The position numbers and the translations under genes are program-made. Under the pieces are notes generated by a model. The model had not been told where the DNA came from, did no database searches, and was given only the letters and a program-made list of their open reading frames with translations. This document shows positions 22,155-34,072 of a DNA stretch of 64,000 bases, one piece after another; position 1 is the stretch's first letter; every line of letters begins with the position of its first letter. The DNA comes from Leclercia pneumoniae (GTDB taxonomy: Bacteria; Pseudomonadota; Gammaproteobacteria; Enterobacterales; Enterobacteriaceae): contig NZ_CP071383.1 of the NCBI RefSeq assembly GCF_017348915.1, positions 1,674,001 through 1,738,000 of the forward strand, written 5' to 3'.

Positions 22155-23177
22155 ATGAAGAAAATGTTTCGTTTTATTCTCCTCATCATCGTCGTGCTGG
22201 GTATTGCGGCCGGCGTGGGAATGTGGAAAGTGCGCCAGCTGGCGGACAGCAAGATCCTGATCAAAGAAGAGACCATTTTTAGCCTGAAAGCGGGAACCGG
22301 GCGTCTGGCGCTTGGCGAACAGCTTTACGGTGAAAAGGTGATTAACCGTCCACGCGTCTTCCAGTGGCTGCTGCGTATCGAGCCAGACCTCTCTCACTTT
22401 AAGGCCGGGACGTACCGCCTGATGCCAGGGATGAGCGTGCGCGAAATGCTGGAACTGCTTGAAAGCGGAAAAGAGGCGCAGTTCCCGCTGCGATTCGTTG
22501 AAGGCATGCGGTTGAGCGACTATCTTGCGCAGCTTCGTGATGCGCCATATATCAAGCACACTCTGAAGGACGACGATTACGCTACCGTTGCCCAGGCTCT
22601 TAAATTCGACAATCCAGCGCGGATTGAGGGCTGGTTCTGGCCCGATACCTGGATGTATACCGCAGGAACCACCGATATTGCCATGCTGCAGCGCGCGCAC
22701 AAAAAAATGGTGAGCGCGATAGAGAAAGCCTGGGAAGGCAGGGCAGAAGGTCTGCCTTATAAAGATCAGAATCAGTTTGTCACGATGGCCTCGATCATTG
22801 AGAAGGAGACGGCGGTGGCCAGCGAGCGGGATCAGGTCGCTTCGGTGTTTATCAACCGTCTGCGTATTGGCATGCGTTTGCAGACCGATCCCACGGTGAT
22901 CTACGGGATGGGTAAAAACTATAACGGGAAACTAAGCCGTAAAGACCTGGAAACCCCGACCGTTTATAATACCTACGTCATTAGCGGCTTACCGCCAGGA
23001 CCGATCGCCACGCCGGGCCAGGCATCACTGGATGCTGCCGCTCACCCGGCTAAGACGCCTTATCTCTATTTTGTTGCTGATGGCAAGGGCGGGCACACAT
23101 TTAATACTAATCTTGCCGCTCATAACCGTTCGGTTCAGGACTATCTGAAGGCACTTAAGGAAAAAAATGCGCAGTAA
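22155..23177 (+). CDS. mltG: Endolytic murein transglycosylase MltG
   Basis: 340 aa, formerly YceG. It cuts nascent glycan strands and is thought to set their length. One N-terminal membrane anchor (residues about 5-22, [20 protein letters not shown]) is followed by a LysM-like domain and the YceG catalytic domain. The catalytic glutamate is residue 218 in [14 protein letters not shown]. The C-terminal motif [16 protein letters not shown] is family-specific. The end overlaps tmk by 11 bp. Confidence 0.96.
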   Translation: MKKMFRFILLIIVVLGIAAGVGMWKVRQLADSKILIKEETIFSLKAGTGRLALGEQLYGEKVINRPRVFQWLLRIEPDLSHFKAGTYRLMPGMSVREMLELLESGKEAQFPLRFVEGMRLSDYLAQLRDAPYIKHTLKDDDYATVAQALKFDNPARIEGWFWPDTWMYTAGTTDIAMLQRAHKKMVSAIEKAWEGRAEGLPYKDQNQFVTMASIIEKETAVASERDQVASVFINRLRIGMRLQTDPTVIYGMGKNYNGKLSRKDLETPTVYNTYVISGLPPGPIATPGQASLDAAAHPAKTPYLYFVADGKGGHTFNTNLAAHNRSVQDYLKALKEKNAQ

Positions 23178-23808
23178 TTACATCGTCATTGAAGGGCTGG
23201 AAGGCGCCGGAAAGACCACCGCACGGGATACGGTCGTTGAAACCCTGAAGGAGTGCGGCGTAGAAGAGATGGTCTTCACCCGTGAGCCGGGCGGCACGCA
23301 GTTGGCTGAAAAGCTGAGAAGCCTGGTGCTGGACATCAAATCCGTCGGCGATGAAGTGATTACCGACAAAGCTGAAGTGATGATGTTCTATGCGGCGCGC
23401 GTACAGTTGGTGGAAACGGTTATCAAGCCGGCACTGGCTCAGGGGCAATGGGTGATTGGCGATCGTCATGATCTCTCTACACAGGCCTATCAGGGCGGAG
23501 GGCGTGGAATCGATCAACAGATGCTGGCGACGCTGCGTGATGCGGTGCTGGGGAGTTTCCGCCCGGATCTCACGCTCTATCTGGATGTGACGCCGGAAGT
23601 GGGCCTCCGACGCGCACGTGCGCGTGGAGAGCTGGATCGGATCGAGCAGGAGTCTCTGGATTTCTTTAATCGTACCCGCGCGCGTTACCTTGAACTGGCC
23701 GCCCAGGACCCCTCAATTCGCACTGTCGATGCGACTCAATCGCTGGATGAAGTGAAGCAGGCGATTCGCCAGACCGTGCGTGACTGGCTGAAGGAAGTAC
23801 AGGCATGA
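23167..23808 (+). CDS. tmk: Thymidylate kinase
   Basis: 213 aa. It phosphorylates dTMP to dTDP. The P-loop GLEGAGKTT is near residues 10-18; TREPGGTQ and the DR(H)[13 protein letters not shown] motif around residue 97-111 match class II bacterial enzymes. It overlaps mltG at its start and holB by 4 bp (ATGA) at its end, so all three are coupled. Confidence 0.97.
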   Translation: MRSNYIVIEGLEGAGKTTARDTVVETLKECGVEEMVFTREPGGTQLAEKLRSLVLDIKSVGDEVITDKAEVMMFYAARVQLVETVIKPALAQGQWVIGDRHDLSTQAYQGGGRGIDQQMLATLRDAVLGSFRPDLTLYLDVTPEVGLRRARARGELDRIEQESLDFFNRTRARYLELAAQDPSIRTVDATQSLDEVKQAIRQTVRDWLKEVQA

Positions 23809-24809
23809 AATGGTACCCATGGTTGCGCCCGCATTTTGAACAACTGGTGAAGGGTTATCAGTCGGGGCGGGGGCATCATGCGCTACTTATTCAGTCGTTA
23901 CCCGGTATGGGTGATGATGCACTTATCTACGCGATAAGCCGCTTAATGATGTGTCAGCAGCCGCAGGGTACCAAAAGCTGCGGACACTGTCGCAGCTGCC
24001 AGTTGATGCAGGCCGAAACCCACCCGGATTACTACACGCTTGAGCCGGAAAAGGGGAAAAGTACCCTGGGCATTGATGCAGTACGCGCGGTGAGCGAAAA
24101 GCTCTACGAGCGCGCACGGCTGGGTGGCGCCAAGGTGGTGTGGTTGAAAGATGCCGCACAGCTAACCGAGGCTGCTGCCAATGCTTTGCTGAAAACCCTG
24201 GAGGAGCCGCCGGAGAACACGTGGTTCCTGCTCTCGTGTCGGGAACCCGGAAAGCTACTGGCGACGCTGCGTAGCCGCTGCCGCTTACATCATCTCGGTG
24301 CTCCTCAGGAATCTTGGGCAATGAACTGGCTCCAGCGAGAAGTGACGGTGTCACAGGACGCGGCATTAACGGCGCTGCGTCTTTGCGGCGGCGCGCCAGC
24401 CGCGGCTTTGTATCTTCTCCAGCCCAACCTCTGGACGCCCCGTGAGCAGCTCTGTCAGGCCGTGGGCAACGCCAGCGAAAGTCGGGATTGGCTGAGCCTG
24501 CTGGCTATCCTCAATCATGACCAGGTGACAAGCCGACTGCAGTGGTTCTCCACTCTGCTGCTGGATGCGTTAAAAATGCAGCAGGGGGCGACACAGGTGA
24601 GCAATGTCGACGCCTGGCAACTGATCACCCTCCTGGCTCAGCGTCACAATGGCGCCTGGCTGCGCGCCGTACTACACGATGTTTGCAAGTGTCGTGAACA
24701 GCTTATGAGCGTCACCGGGCTTAATCGCGAGCTTGTGCTGACAGACCTGTTACTGAATATTGAGCATTACCTGCAACCGGGTGCCGTCTTGCCCGATACC
24801 CACCTCTGA
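23805..24809 (+). CDS. holB: DNA polymerase III subunit delta prime HolB
   Basis: 334 aa stator subunit of the clamp loader. The N-terminal AAA+ fold has a degenerate P-loop (SLPGMGDD) as expected for delta prime, which does not hydrolyse ATP. The zinc module is seen as [13 protein letters not shown] (four cysteines, about residues 50-65), and the SRC motif as TLRSRC. It overlaps tmk at the start and is 10 bp before tatD. Confidence 0.95.
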   Translation: MKWYPWLRPHFEQLVKGYQSGRGHHALLIQSLPGMGDDALIYAISRLMMCQQPQGTKSCGHCRSCQLMQAETHPDYYTLEPEKGKSTLGIDAVRAVSEKLYERARLGGAKVVWLKDAAQLTEAAANALLKTLEEPPENTWFLLSCREPGKLLATLRSRCRLHHLGAPQESWAMNWLQREVTVSQDAALTALRLCGGAPAAALYLLQPNLWTPREQLCQAVGNASESRDWLSLLAILNHDQVTSRLQWFSTLLLDALKMQQGATQVSNVDAWQLITLLAQRHNGAWLRAVLHDVCKCREQLMSVTGLNRELVLTDLLLNIEHYLQPGAVLPDTHL

Positions 24810-24819
24810 GAGAGACATT

Positions 24820-25614
24820 ATGTTTTTAGTCGACTCACACTGCCATCTCGATGGCCTTGATTACCAAACACTCCATAAAGACGTCGATGATGTGCTGGCG
24901 AAAGCCGCCGCACGCGACGTGAAATTCTGCCTGGCGGTCGCGACCACCTTACCAGGATACCGCAGCATGCGCGAGCTGGTGGGGGTACGTGATAACGTCG
25001 TCTTCTCCTGCGGTGTCCATCCGCTCAACCAGGATGAAGCCTACGACGTGGACGATCTGCGCCGGCTCGCGGCAGAAGAGGGCGTGGTCGCTATGGGCGA
25101 AACCGGGCTGGACTATTTTTACACGCCGGAAACAAAACCGCGTCAGCAGGAGTCCTTCCGCAACCATATCCGTATTGGGCGAGAGCTGAACAAGCCAGTG
25201 ATTGTTCACACCCGCGATGCACGTGCCGACACCCTGGCGATCCTTAGCGAAGAAAAGGTGACGGATTGCGGAGGCGTACTACACTGTTTCACAGAAGATA
25301 GAGAAACAGCAGGTAAGCTGCTGGATATGGGGTTTTATATCTCGTTTTCCGGGATTGTGACGTTCCGTAATGCTGAACAGCTGCGCGATGCGGCGCGTTA
25401 TGTACCGCTCGATCGCTTGCTGGTGGAGACCGATTCTCCCTATCTGGCACCGGTACCGCATCGCGGTAAAGAGAATCAGCCCGCAATGGCACGGGACGTG
25501 GCCGACTATATGGCCGTGTTGAAAGGCGTCGAGGTTCAAGAACTGGCACGCATTACTACTGAAAACTTTGCCAGCCTGTTTCATATCGACCCCTCCCGCC
25601 TGCAATCTGCCTGA
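24820..25614 (+). CDS. ycfH: TatD-family metal-dependent hydrolase YcfH
   Basis: 264 aa from ATG 24820 (GAGAGACATT upstream); E. coli YcfH has 265. The TatD family are TIM-barrel metallohydrolases with DNase or 3'-exonuclease activity in some members; the cellular substrate of YcfH is not settled. Metal ligands are visible: DSHCH at the N-terminus (His7, His9), GETGLDY, VIVHTRDA, LHCFT and VETDSPYL. Last gene of the pabC operon. Confidence 0.94.
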   Translation: MFLVDSHCHLDGLDYQTLHKDVDDVLAKAAARDVKFCLAVATTLPGYRSMRELVGVRDNVVFSCGVHPLNQDEAYDVDDLRRLAAEEGVVAMGETGLDYFYTPETKPRQQESFRNHIRIGRELNKPVIVHTRDARADTLAILSEEKVTDCGGVLHCFTEDRETAGKLLDMGFYISFSGIVTFRNAEQLRDAARYVPLDRLLVETDSPYLAPVPHRGKENQPAMARDVADYMAVLKGVEVQELARITTENFASLFHIDPSRLQSA

Positions 25615-25911
25615 TTAACCTCTTTTTTTAAGGCTCGTAATTAATAGTTAAAACGAGTAAAGTTCTCCGCCCTGAAAGGGGCGGTAGAGACGATTTTGGA
25701 AACACTTTGACATCTATTTTGTAAAAAACTGCAAGTTTTTAGGATGCCATAAGCTGAAACGTGATAACCGTCAAACAACGACGCGGAGATTTATTTTACT
25801 CTGTGTAATAAATAAAGGGCACTTAGATGTCCTGTCCACGGCGCGGTTCTCCCCCCGTGCCAATGCGTGAAAGCGTAAAAAAAGCACAAATACTCAGGAG
25901 CACTCTCAATT
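25615..25911 (+). promoter_or_regulatory. ptsG upstream region with CRP, Mlc and SgrS sites
   Basis: 297 bp without a gene. A CRP-like site has the core CGTGA-N6-TCAAA (25760-25775). An A/T-rich sequence at 25791-25817 centred on ACTCTGTGTAATA resembles the known ptsG Mlc operator of E. coli. AATACTCAGGAG at 25889-25900 includes the ptsG ribosome site and is complementary to the pairing segment of the sRNA SgrS, as known in E. coli. A hairpin CCGCCC/GGGCGG at 25667-25684 follows ycfH but lacks a T-run. Confidence 0.75.
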
Positions 25912-27345
25912 ATGTTTAAGAATGCATTTGCTAACCTGCAGAAGGTCGGTAAATCGCTGATGCTGCCAGTATCCGTACTGCCTATCGCAGGTATCCTGCT
26001 GGGCGTCGGTTCGGCTAACTTCAGCTGGCTGCCAGCCGTCGTATCTCATGTTATGGCTGAAGCAGGTGGTTCTGTTTTTGCAAACATGCCGCTGATCTTC
26101 GCAATCGGTGTTGCCCTCGGCTTCACGAATAACGATGGTGTATCCGCACTGGCCGCGGTCGTTGCCTACGGCATCATGGTTAAGACCATGGCGGTCGTTG
26201 CGCCTCTGGTGCTGCATTTACCTGCTGAAGAAATCGCGGCAAAACACCTGGCTGATACCGGTGTTCTGGGTGGTATCATCTCGGGTGCGATTGCGGCATA
26301 TATGTTCAATCGCTTTTATCGCATCAAGCTGCCTGAGTATCTGGGCTTCTTCGCTGGTAAGCGTTTTGTTCCAATCATCTCTGGTCTGGCGGCGATCTTC
26401 ACTGGCGTGATTCTCTCCTTCATCTGGCCACCGATTGGTTCCGCTATCCAGACCTTCTCCCAGTGGGCTGCGTATCAGAACCCGGTAGTGGCGTTCGGTA
26501 TCTACGGCTTCATTGAGCGCTGCCTGGTACCGTTCGGTCTGCACCATATCTGGAACGTTCCATTCCAGATGCAGATTGGTGAATTCACCAACGCGGCAGG
26601 TCAGGTCTTCCACGGCGATATCCCACGCTACATGGCGGGTGACCCGACTGCAGGTAAACTCTCTGGCGGCTTCCTGTTCAAAATGTACGGCCTGCCGGCT
26701 GCGGCAATTGCTATCTGGCACTCTGCTAAACCAGAGAACCGTGCAAAAGTGGGCGGTATCATGATCTCCGCAGCGCTGACCTCGTTCCTGACCGGTATTA
26801 CCGAGCCGATCGAGTTCTCCTTTATGTTCGTTGCGCCGATCCTGTACATCATTCACGCAGTACTGGCTGGCCTGGCATTCCCTATCTGTATCCTGCTGGG
26901 TATGCGCGACGGTACCTCCTTCTCGCACGGCCTGATCGACTTTATCGTACTGTCGGGTAACAGCAGCAAACTGTGGCTGTTCCCAATCGTGGGTGCGGGC
27001 TATGCGATTGCTTACTACACCATCTTCCGCGTGCTGATCAAAGCACTGGACCTGAAAACACCGGGTCGTGAAGATGCAACAGAAGACAGCAAAGCAGGCG
27101 TGACCAGCGAAATGGCTCCGGCCCTGGTTGCAGCGTTCGGCGGTAAAGAGAACATCACTAACCTGGACGCATGTATCACTCGTCTGCGTGTGAGCGTTGC
27201 TGATGTTGCGAAAGTAGACCAGACGGGTCTGAAAAAACTGGGCGCAGCGGGCGTAGTTGTTGCAGGTTCTGGTGTACAGGCTATCTTCGGGACGAAGTCC
27301 GATAACCTGAAAACCGAAATGGATGAGTACATCCGCAACAGCTAA
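25912..27345 (+). CDS. ptsG: PTS glucose-specific EIICB component
   Basis: 477 aa, the same as E. coli. It imports and phosphorylates glucose, taking phosphate from EIIA-Glc. Residues 1 to about 390 form the EIIC membrane channel (motifs [12 protein letters not shown] and [16 protein letters not shown]). A linker leads to the cytosolic EIIB domain, whose phospho-Cys421 is in [11 protein letters not shown]. Expression is expected to respond to CRP, Mlc and SgrS through the upstream sites. Confidence 0.98.
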   Translation: MFKNAFANLQKVGKSLMLPVSVLPIAGILLGVGSANFSWLPAVVSHVMAEAGGSVFANMPLIFAIGVALGFTNNDGVSALAAVVAYGIMVKTMAVVAPLVLHLPAEEIAAKHLADTGVLGGIISGAIAAYMFNRFYRIKLPEYLGFFAGKRFVPIISGLAAIFTGVILSFIWPPIGSAIQTFSQWAAYQNPVVAFGIYGFIERCLVPFGLHHIWNVPFQMQIGEFTNAAGQVFHGDIPRYMAGDPTAGKLSGGFLFKMYGLPAAAIAIWHSAKPENRAKVGGIMISAALTSFLTGITEPIEFSFMFVAPILYIIHAVLAGLAFPICILLGMRDGTSFSHGLIDFIVLSGNSSKLWLFPIVGAGYAIAYYTIFRVLIKALDLKTPGREDATEDSKAGVTSEMAPALVAAFGGKENITNLDACITRLRVSVADVAKVDQTGLKKLGAAGVVVAGSGVQAIFGTKSDNLKTEMDEYIRNS

Positions 27346-27364
27346 GTTGTGACCTGGGGAGACT

Positions 27365-27390
27365 AAGGCAGCCGTATGGCTGCCTTTTTT
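27365..27390 (+). terminator. Rho-independent terminator after ptsG
   Basis: The stem AGGCAGCC (27366-27373) pairs with GGCTGCCT (27378-27385), loop GTAT, followed by six T. Confidence 0.92.
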
Positions 27391-27437
27391 ATTGGCGGCA
27401 TTAGCGTGTATTAACTGCCAGACAATGTACAGTCCAT

Positions 27438-27463
27438 AAAAAAAGGGAGCCAGTTGGCTCCCT
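27438..27463 (-). terminator. Rho-independent terminator of fhuE
   Basis: An 8-bp stem, GGGAGCCA with TGGCTCCC (27445-27452 and 27455-27462). On the minus strand it is followed by a run of seven T. Confidence 0.92.
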
Positions 27464-27480
27464 TGTTTGTCATGTTATTA

Positions 27481-29667
27481 TCAGAACTGATAACTCGCGG
27501 TCACGCTTACGTTACGGGGTTCGCCATACACGAGGGCACCTTCCACGTTGGTGTCGTAAGTTTTGTCGAACAGGTTGTTCAGGTTGCCCTGCACAGAGAA
27601 GTTCGGAGTAACCTGGTAACGTGTGAAAAGATCAACCAACGCATAGCTGCCTTGTTTTGCACGCCAGGTGCCGTAAGGCGTAACAACATCTTTGTAGACA
27701 CTATTTTGCCAGTTCACGCCCCCGCCGACAGTTAACTCAGGCAATACTGGCAGGCGGTAGCTGGTAAACATTTTTACGCTGGTTCGAGGCAGATTCGGAT
27801 TTACGGCGTTACCCTCACTGTCTTCTGCAACATAGCGAGTTGCACCAAAGGTTAACTGCCAGTTATCTGTCAATGCGCCATTGATCTCAAACTCAACACC
27901 TTTACTTACGGTACCGTCAGCGGCTTTATATGCGGTGTCGGTTGAACCCTGAATAGGCACCCCAGTGCTCTGTCCAAGGTTATCCTGTTCGATACGGAAG
28001 ATAGCCAGCGTAGTGGTCAGGCGGCTGTTCATCCAGTCCGACTTCAGTCCAAGCTCGTAGTTATTACCCGTAATAGGTGCGAGATACCTACCCGAGCTAT
28101 CACGCACATTCTGTGGCTGGAAGATTGAGGTGTAGCTTGCGTAAGTCGACCAATTTTCGTTGATGTCAAAAACCAGACCCGCATAAGGCGTCGTATGGTT
28201 CTGCTCCATCCCGTAGGTCATAGTATCGACCTTCCAGTTGGTATAACGCGCTCCGAGAATCAGGTGCAGCGGGTCAGCCAACGAGATGCGGGTCGCTGCG
28301 TAGAGCGACTTCATGTCAGTGGTGTCGTCCTGCGCAAGCGACTGAGAACCCCAGTTGGTTTCAGGGAAGTGGCCGTTGTAGTCGTAGAAGCTGCCAAACT
28401 CGTCGGGGAAGACATTTGCCCATGAGTTGGTGTAACGGTTGGTCTGCCTGCTGTAACTGCCGCCAAACATCAGGGTATGCTGACGACCAAATAACTCGTA
28501 ACCGCCATCAGCAAAGAGATCCAGCGCATCCACTTTACGTTTGCCACTGTTCCAGCCAGTCCCACCAATATAGGTGTAGTCAGGTCCGTAGCTAGCGTAA
28601 GGACCGACCAGCATGCCGGTGTTTTTATCGACATACGCATCAAGATACATCGCTTTACTGTCGAACTTCGCTTCGGTGTGAGTGGCATTCAGGGTTGCTT
28701 GCCAGTTATCCGAAAAACGCTGCTTCAGCGTAAAGTAAACTTTATTGAACTCTTTATCATTGTAGGCCCAGTCCGGCGCGGTGCTTTTGGCGCGGTCGTA
28801 GTGATTGACACTACCGTCGGTGTTCCAGCGTGGTAATCCGCCCCAGGTCTGGTTGTTCACGTCAATGCGTTGATATTCGTATCCTGCCGATAATGTGGTA
28901 TCTGAACCTAAATCGGCGTCAATGATGCCGGAGAAGAATGTTTTCTTCTGGTTGTAATGGTCGAGCCAGGAGTCGTTATCCTGGTAACCCGCAACCACGC
29001 GGCCACGGAGATTTCCATCTTCGGTAAGCGGGCTCTGCAAATCCATCACATAACGTTGCTTATTCCAGCTACCGTATTCCGCAGAGAGATTACCTTTGAA
29101 TTCGTGGCTGGTGGCGTGCTTACGCACCATGTTAATCGCCGCAGAGGGGTTACCAGTACCCGTCATTAAACCATTGGCACCGCGAACAACTTCTACACGC
29201 TCAAAGAGCGCCATATCGGAGAGTGAGTCGCCGAGATTCCAGCGCGACTCAAAATAGGTCGGGATGCCGTCGACCATGTAATTATCGATTTGGAATCCAC
29301 GAGAGTAGTAACTGCTACGATCGGAATCTGCGGTACTTTTGCTGATACCCATCGTGCTATCCATGACGTCACCCAGCGTTTGCAGCTGCTGATCCTGCAT
29401 ACGTTGTTCGCTAACAATCGTAACGGACTGAGGGATATCACGCTGCACCATCTGCATTTTCGTGCCAACGGTGGTGGTTTTTACGCTGTAATCCTGCGCT
29501 TCGTCAGGCTGGTCGTTAGACGTAGAACCGTCAACAATAACCGTCTCTTCCGACGTTGCAGCGAAACTTACGGTCGGCATCAATGCCATCGCAATACAGG
29601 CTGCCAGCAACGAGGGGGTTGCGGCAGGCTGACGTTGCCCGTCCCTGGTATGATGAATGAAAGACAT
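27481..29667 (-). CDS. fhuE: TonB-dependent ferric siderophore receptor FhuE
   Basis: 728 aa from the ATG whose complement ends at 29667, preceded by AAAGGG; E. coli FhuE has 729. An upstream in-frame ATG at 29778 would add 37 residues and is rejected. FhuE takes up ferric coprogen and ferrioxamine B/rhodotorulic acid. A signal peptide ends near VSFA, followed by the TonB box EETVIVDG. The plug domain has TLGDVMDSTMGI and the VEVVRGANGLMTG motif; the barrel ends with an aromatic residue (ASYQF) for outer-membrane insertion. Confidence 0.95.
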   Translation of the reverse strand: MSFIHHTRDGQRQPAATPSLLAACIAMALMPTVSFAATSEETVIVDGSTSNDQPDEAQDYSVKTTTVGTKMQMVQRDIPQSVTIVSEQRMQDQQLQTLGDVMDSTMGISKSTADSDRSSYYSRGFQIDNYMVDGIPTYFESRWNLGDSLSDMALFERVEVVRGANGLMTGTGNPSAAINMVRKHATSHEFKGNLSAEYGSWNKQRYVMDLQSPLTEDGNLRGRVVAGYQDNDSWLDHYNQKKTFFSGIIDADLGSDTTLSAGYEYQRIDVNNQTWGGLPRWNTDGSVNHYDRAKSTAPDWAYNDKEFNKVYFTLKQRFSDNWQATLNATHTEAKFDSKAMYLDAYVDKNTGMLVGPYASYGPDYTYIGGTGWNSGKRKVDALDLFADGGYELFGRQHTLMFGGSYSRQTNRYTNSWANVFPDEFGSFYDYNGHFPETNWGSQSLAQDDTTDMKSLYAATRISLADPLHLILGARYTNWKVDTMTYGMEQNHTTPYAGLVFDINENWSTYASYTSIFQPQNVRDSSGRYLAPITGNNYELGLKSDWMNSRLTTTLAIFRIEQDNLGQSTGVPIQGSTDTAYKAADGTVSKGVEFEINGALTDNWQLTFGATRYVAEDSEGNAVNPNLPRTSVKMFTSYRLPVLPELTVGGGVNWQNSVYKDVVTPYGTWRAKQGSYALVDLFTRYQVTPNFSVQGNLNNLFDKTYDTNVEGALVYGEPRNVSVTASYQF

Positions 29668-30017
29668 TATCAAACCCTTTCTGAGTGAGTTGTAAAAAGC
29701 GCCCCAGTCCTGCATTCGGTCTGGGATCATTTGTATGTTCAAAATGCGCATGAAAATGCAAATGCGAAATATACGCATTAGGATTCATCGTGTAAACAGA
29801 TGTAATCCGGTGAATTAAAATTATGTTTTAGTCTGTCGGGGTGGGTAGCTGGTCACTCTGCGACCAGCAAGAGGTGAATAAGGAAAGAATTCACGGGATA
29901 AGGTTGAAAGGATTAGAGAAACTCGCTCATACTCTTATTCTGTGTCACTGAAGAGTGCGCCCGCAGGATGAGATTGCCGGGCACGACGTCTGATTAAAAA
30001 GTAATAAGGAAAACGTC
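29668..30017. promoter_or_regulatory. fhuE/hinT divergent intergenic region
   Basis: 350 bp without a gene. Upstream of fhuE (29744-29779) is a cluster of ATGC half-sites: ATGCGCAT, two AAATGC hexamers in tandem, then AATGCG-N7-CGCATT as a perfect inverted repeat. This is where a Fur-type iron operator is expected; the match to the classical Fur box is only partial. Nearer hinT a 7-bp stem GCTGGTC/GACCAGC (29848-29854, 29862-29868) is seen, without a T-run. Confidence 0.45.
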
Positions 30018-30374
30018 ATGGCTGAAGAAACTATTTTCAGTAAAATTATTCGCCGCGAGATCCCGGCCGACATCCTCTATCAGGACGATCTGGTGACCGC
30101 TTTCCGCGACATTTCGCCTCAGGCACCTACACACATCCTGATTATTCCTAATATTCTGATTCCGACGGCTAATGACGTGAAAACTGAGCATGAACTGGCA
30201 TTAGGCCGTATGCTGACAGTAGCCGCAAAAATTGCCGCGCAGGAAGGCATTGCTGAAGACGGCTACCGTTTAATCATGAACTGCAACCGCCATGGCGGCC
30301 AGGAAGTCTATCATATTCATATGCATCTACTGGGCGGTCGTCCGCTGGGGCCGATGCTGGCGCATAAAGGTTGA
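30018..30374 (+). CDS. hinT: Purine nucleoside phosphoramidase HinT
   Basis: 118 aa; E. coli has 119. A HIT-family hydrolase of adenosine phosphoramidates and lysyl-AMP. The histidine triad [10 protein letters not shown] gives His99, His101 and His103. AAGGAAAACGTC precedes the ATG. It begins the hinT-ycfL-lpoB-thiK-nagZ-ycfP run, 4 bp before ycfL. The C-terminal Leu of E. coli is missing. Confidence 0.96.
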   Translation: MAEETIFSKIIRREIPADILYQDDLVTAFRDISPQAPTHILIIPNILIPTANDVKTEHELALGRMLTVAAKIAAQEGIAEDGYRLIMNCNRHGGQEVYHIHMHLLGGRPLGPMLAHKG

Positions 30375-30378
30375 TGAC

Positions 30379-30753
30379 ATGCTAAATGGGCGTATTGCTG
30401 CGCTGATGGTAGGACTGGTGCTGGTGGGGTGCAGTTCGCGTCCGGCTATCCCCGTCAACGACGACCAGACGTTGATTATGGAGTCCTCCGTGCTGGCGGC
30501 GGGGATCACCGCAGAGGCACCGTCGCTGGCCATCAGTGAAATCCAGCCGTCTGCGTCCTCAACGCTATTTAATGAAAGAAACGTACCTGTTACCGTCCAT
30601 TACCGTTTTTTCTGGTATGACGCCAGAGGCCTTGAAATGCACCCGCTTGAGGCGCCGCGTAGCGTAACCATTCCGGCTAAAAAGTCGGTTACGCTGTATG
30701 GCAGCGCCAACTATCTGGGCGCGCACAAGGTCAGACTGTATCTCTATTTGTAA
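30379..30753 (+). CDS. ycfL: Putative lipoprotein YcfL
   Basis: 124 aa from ATG 30379, 4 bp after hinT; E. coli YcfL has 125. Its function is unknown. A short hydrophobic N-terminus ends in the lipobox LVGC, with the lipidated Cys at residue 18. The rest is a small beta-rich DUF1425 domain (VTVHYRFFWYDARGLEMHP). Position beside lpoB suggests an envelope role, but there is no direct evidence here. Confidence 0.92.
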   Translation: MLNGRIAALMVGLVLVGCSSRPAIPVNDDQTLIMESSVLAAGITAEAPSLAISEIQPSASSTLFNERNVPVTVHYRFFWYDARGLEMHPLEAPRSVTIPAKKSVTLYGSANYLGAHKVRLYLYL

Positions 30754-30763
30754 GGGGTGAACC

Positions 30764-31394
30764 TTGATTAAGAACCTGACTCGTTACGCGCTGGTCACGG
30801 CTTTCGCACTTTTCCTTTCCGGCTGTATTACCCGTACGGAGCAACCGCCTGCGCCCGTTGACGAGGCGAAACCGGGTACGCAGCAACCTACCCAGCCAAC
30901 GCAGCCGGTGCCTACTGTACCGTCGGTTCCTTCGGTCCCTTCACAGCCGGGCCCGATTGAGCATCCGGACGAAACTGCACAGCCCACGCCGCGCGAACGT
31001 CATTATGACTGGAACGGCGCCATGCAGCCGATGATGGACAAAATGCTGCAGGCCCAGGGCGTGACCTCCGGCAGCGTGCTGCTGGTGGATAGCGTGAATA
31101 ACCGTACTAACGGTTCGCTGAACGCAAGCGAAGCCACGGAAACCCTGCGCAATGCGCTGGCCAATAACGGTAAATTTACCCTGGTTTCCGCGCAGCAGCT
31201 GGCGGTCGCCAAGCAGCAGCTTGGGCTCTCTCCGCAGGACAGCCTGGGTTCGCGCAGTAAAGCCATTGGTATTGCCCGTAACGTCGGCGCACAATATGTG
31301 CTTTACTCCAGCGCTACCGGCAACGTCAACGCGCCTGCATTGCAAATGCAGCTGATGCTGGTTCAGACAGGCGAGATCATCTGGTCGGGCAAAG

Positions 31395-31414
<20 letters not shown>
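30764..31414 (+). CDS. lpoB: Outer-membrane lipoprotein LpoB, activator of PBP1b
   Basis: 216 aa from a TTG start at 30764 with AAGGGGTGA upstream; E. coli LpoB has 213. It spans from the outer membrane through the peptidoglycan to switch on PBP1b. The lipobox LSGC places the lipidated Cys at residue 21. A Pro/Gln/Thr-rich linker (about 22-75, with the short repeat [11 protein letters not shown]) reaches to the globular domain starting near [11 protein letters not shown]. The linker is slightly longer than in E. coli. Confidence 0.95.
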
Positions 31415-33256
<1,842 letters not shown>

Positions 33257-33291
33257 TCCCTTCCTGTTATGAGAAGTGTGGCGAGGATACG

Positions 33292-33834
33292 ATGATCATC
33301 TATTTGCACGGTTTTGATTCGAACAGTCCCGGTAACCATGAAAAAGTTCTGCAACTGCAGTTTATCGACCCGGATGTACGTCTGATTAGCTACAGCACGC
33401 GCCATCCTAAGCACGACATGCAGCATCTGCTGAAAGAGGTGGATAAGATGTTGCAATTAAATGTCGACGATCGGCCGTTGATCTGCGGTGTGGGGTTGGG
33501 CGGTTATTGGGCAGAGCGGATCGGTTTTCTCTGTGATATCCGTCAGGTGATCTTCAATCCTAATCTGTTGCCGAACGAGAACATGGAAGGCAAAATCGAC
33601 CGCCCGGAAGAGTATGTCGATATTGCCACCAAATGCGTAAGTAACTTTCGCGAGAAGAACCGCGACCGCTGTCTGGTCGTGCTCTCACGCCACGATGAAG
33701 CGCTGAACAGCCACCGCTCGGCCGAACTGCTGCATCCCTATTATGAGATTGTTTGGGACGAAGAACAGACCCATAAGTTCAAAAACATCTCTCACCATCT
33801 GCAACGCATAAAAGCCTTTAAAACCCTCGGCTAA
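33292..33834 (+). CDS. ycfP: YqiA/YcfP family esterase-like protein YcfP
   Basis: 180 aa, the same as E. coli YcfP. It belongs to the UPF0227 alpha/beta-hydrolase-like group; no reaction is established. The N-terminus [18 protein letters not shown] resembles an oxyanion-loop start, and [13 protein letters not shown] occupies the nucleophile-elbow position with Gly-Leu-Gly in place of Gly-x-Ser-x-Gly, so a classical serine nucleophile is absent. It ends the operon at a terminator. Confidence 0.92.
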   Translation: MIIYLHGFDSNSPGNHEKVLQLQFIDPDVRLISYSTRHPKHDMQHLLKEVDKMLQLNVDDRPLICGVGLGGYWAERIGFLCDIRQVIFNPNLLPNENMEGKIDRPEEYVDIATKCVSNFREKNRDRCLVVLSRHDEALNSHRSAELLHPYYEIVWDEEQTHKFKNISHHLQRIKAFKTLG

Positions 33835-33854
33835 TCCCTGTGCTAAGCAGTAGA

Positions 33855-33891
33855 AAAACCCGGCGCCTCTCGGTTAGCCGGGTTTTCTTTT
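33855..33891 (+). terminator. Rho-independent terminator after ycfP
   Basis: A 10-bp stem, AAAACCCGGC with GCCGGGTTTT (33855-33864 and 33877-33886), followed by a T-rich tract. Confidence 0.88.
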
Positions 33892-33923
33892 GCCATAATT
33901 GATTAACATTTAAACGGCAAAAC

Positions 33924-33972
33924 TTGATTAATATCAATTTTGGTATGACCAATGCACCGAACATGCTATTCT
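33924..33972 (+). promoter_or_regulatory. ndh promoter with FNR site
   Basis: TTGATTAATATCAA (33924-33937) is a perfect FNR consensus (TTGAT-N4-ATCAA). An extended -10, TGC-TATTCT, lies at 33964-33972, putting the FNR centre near -48, close to the main repressing site known for E. coli ndh. A weaker half-site TTGAT lies at 33899. Repression of ndh in anaerobic growth is the expected outcome. Confidence 0.85.
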
Positions 33973-34006
33973 CGAAAGTGTTGAATGGTTTCAGTGCGGT
34001 AACCCT

Positions 34007-34046
34007 TTGTTAAGTAAAGGTTATTTCTATAACTTTTACTTAACAA
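34007..34046 (+). other. Long hairpin in the ndh 5' leader
   Basis: TTGTTAAGTAAAGGTTAT (34007-34024) pairs with ATAACTTTTACTTAACAA (34029-34046): 18 pairs with one G-U and a TTCT loop. It ends 14 nt before the GAGGGGG ribosome site. The right arm can also pair in a smaller stem TTAAC/GTTAA (34040-34054). Confidence 0.85.
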
Positions 34047-34072
34047 TTGGTTAATAATTTGAGGGGGTCACG

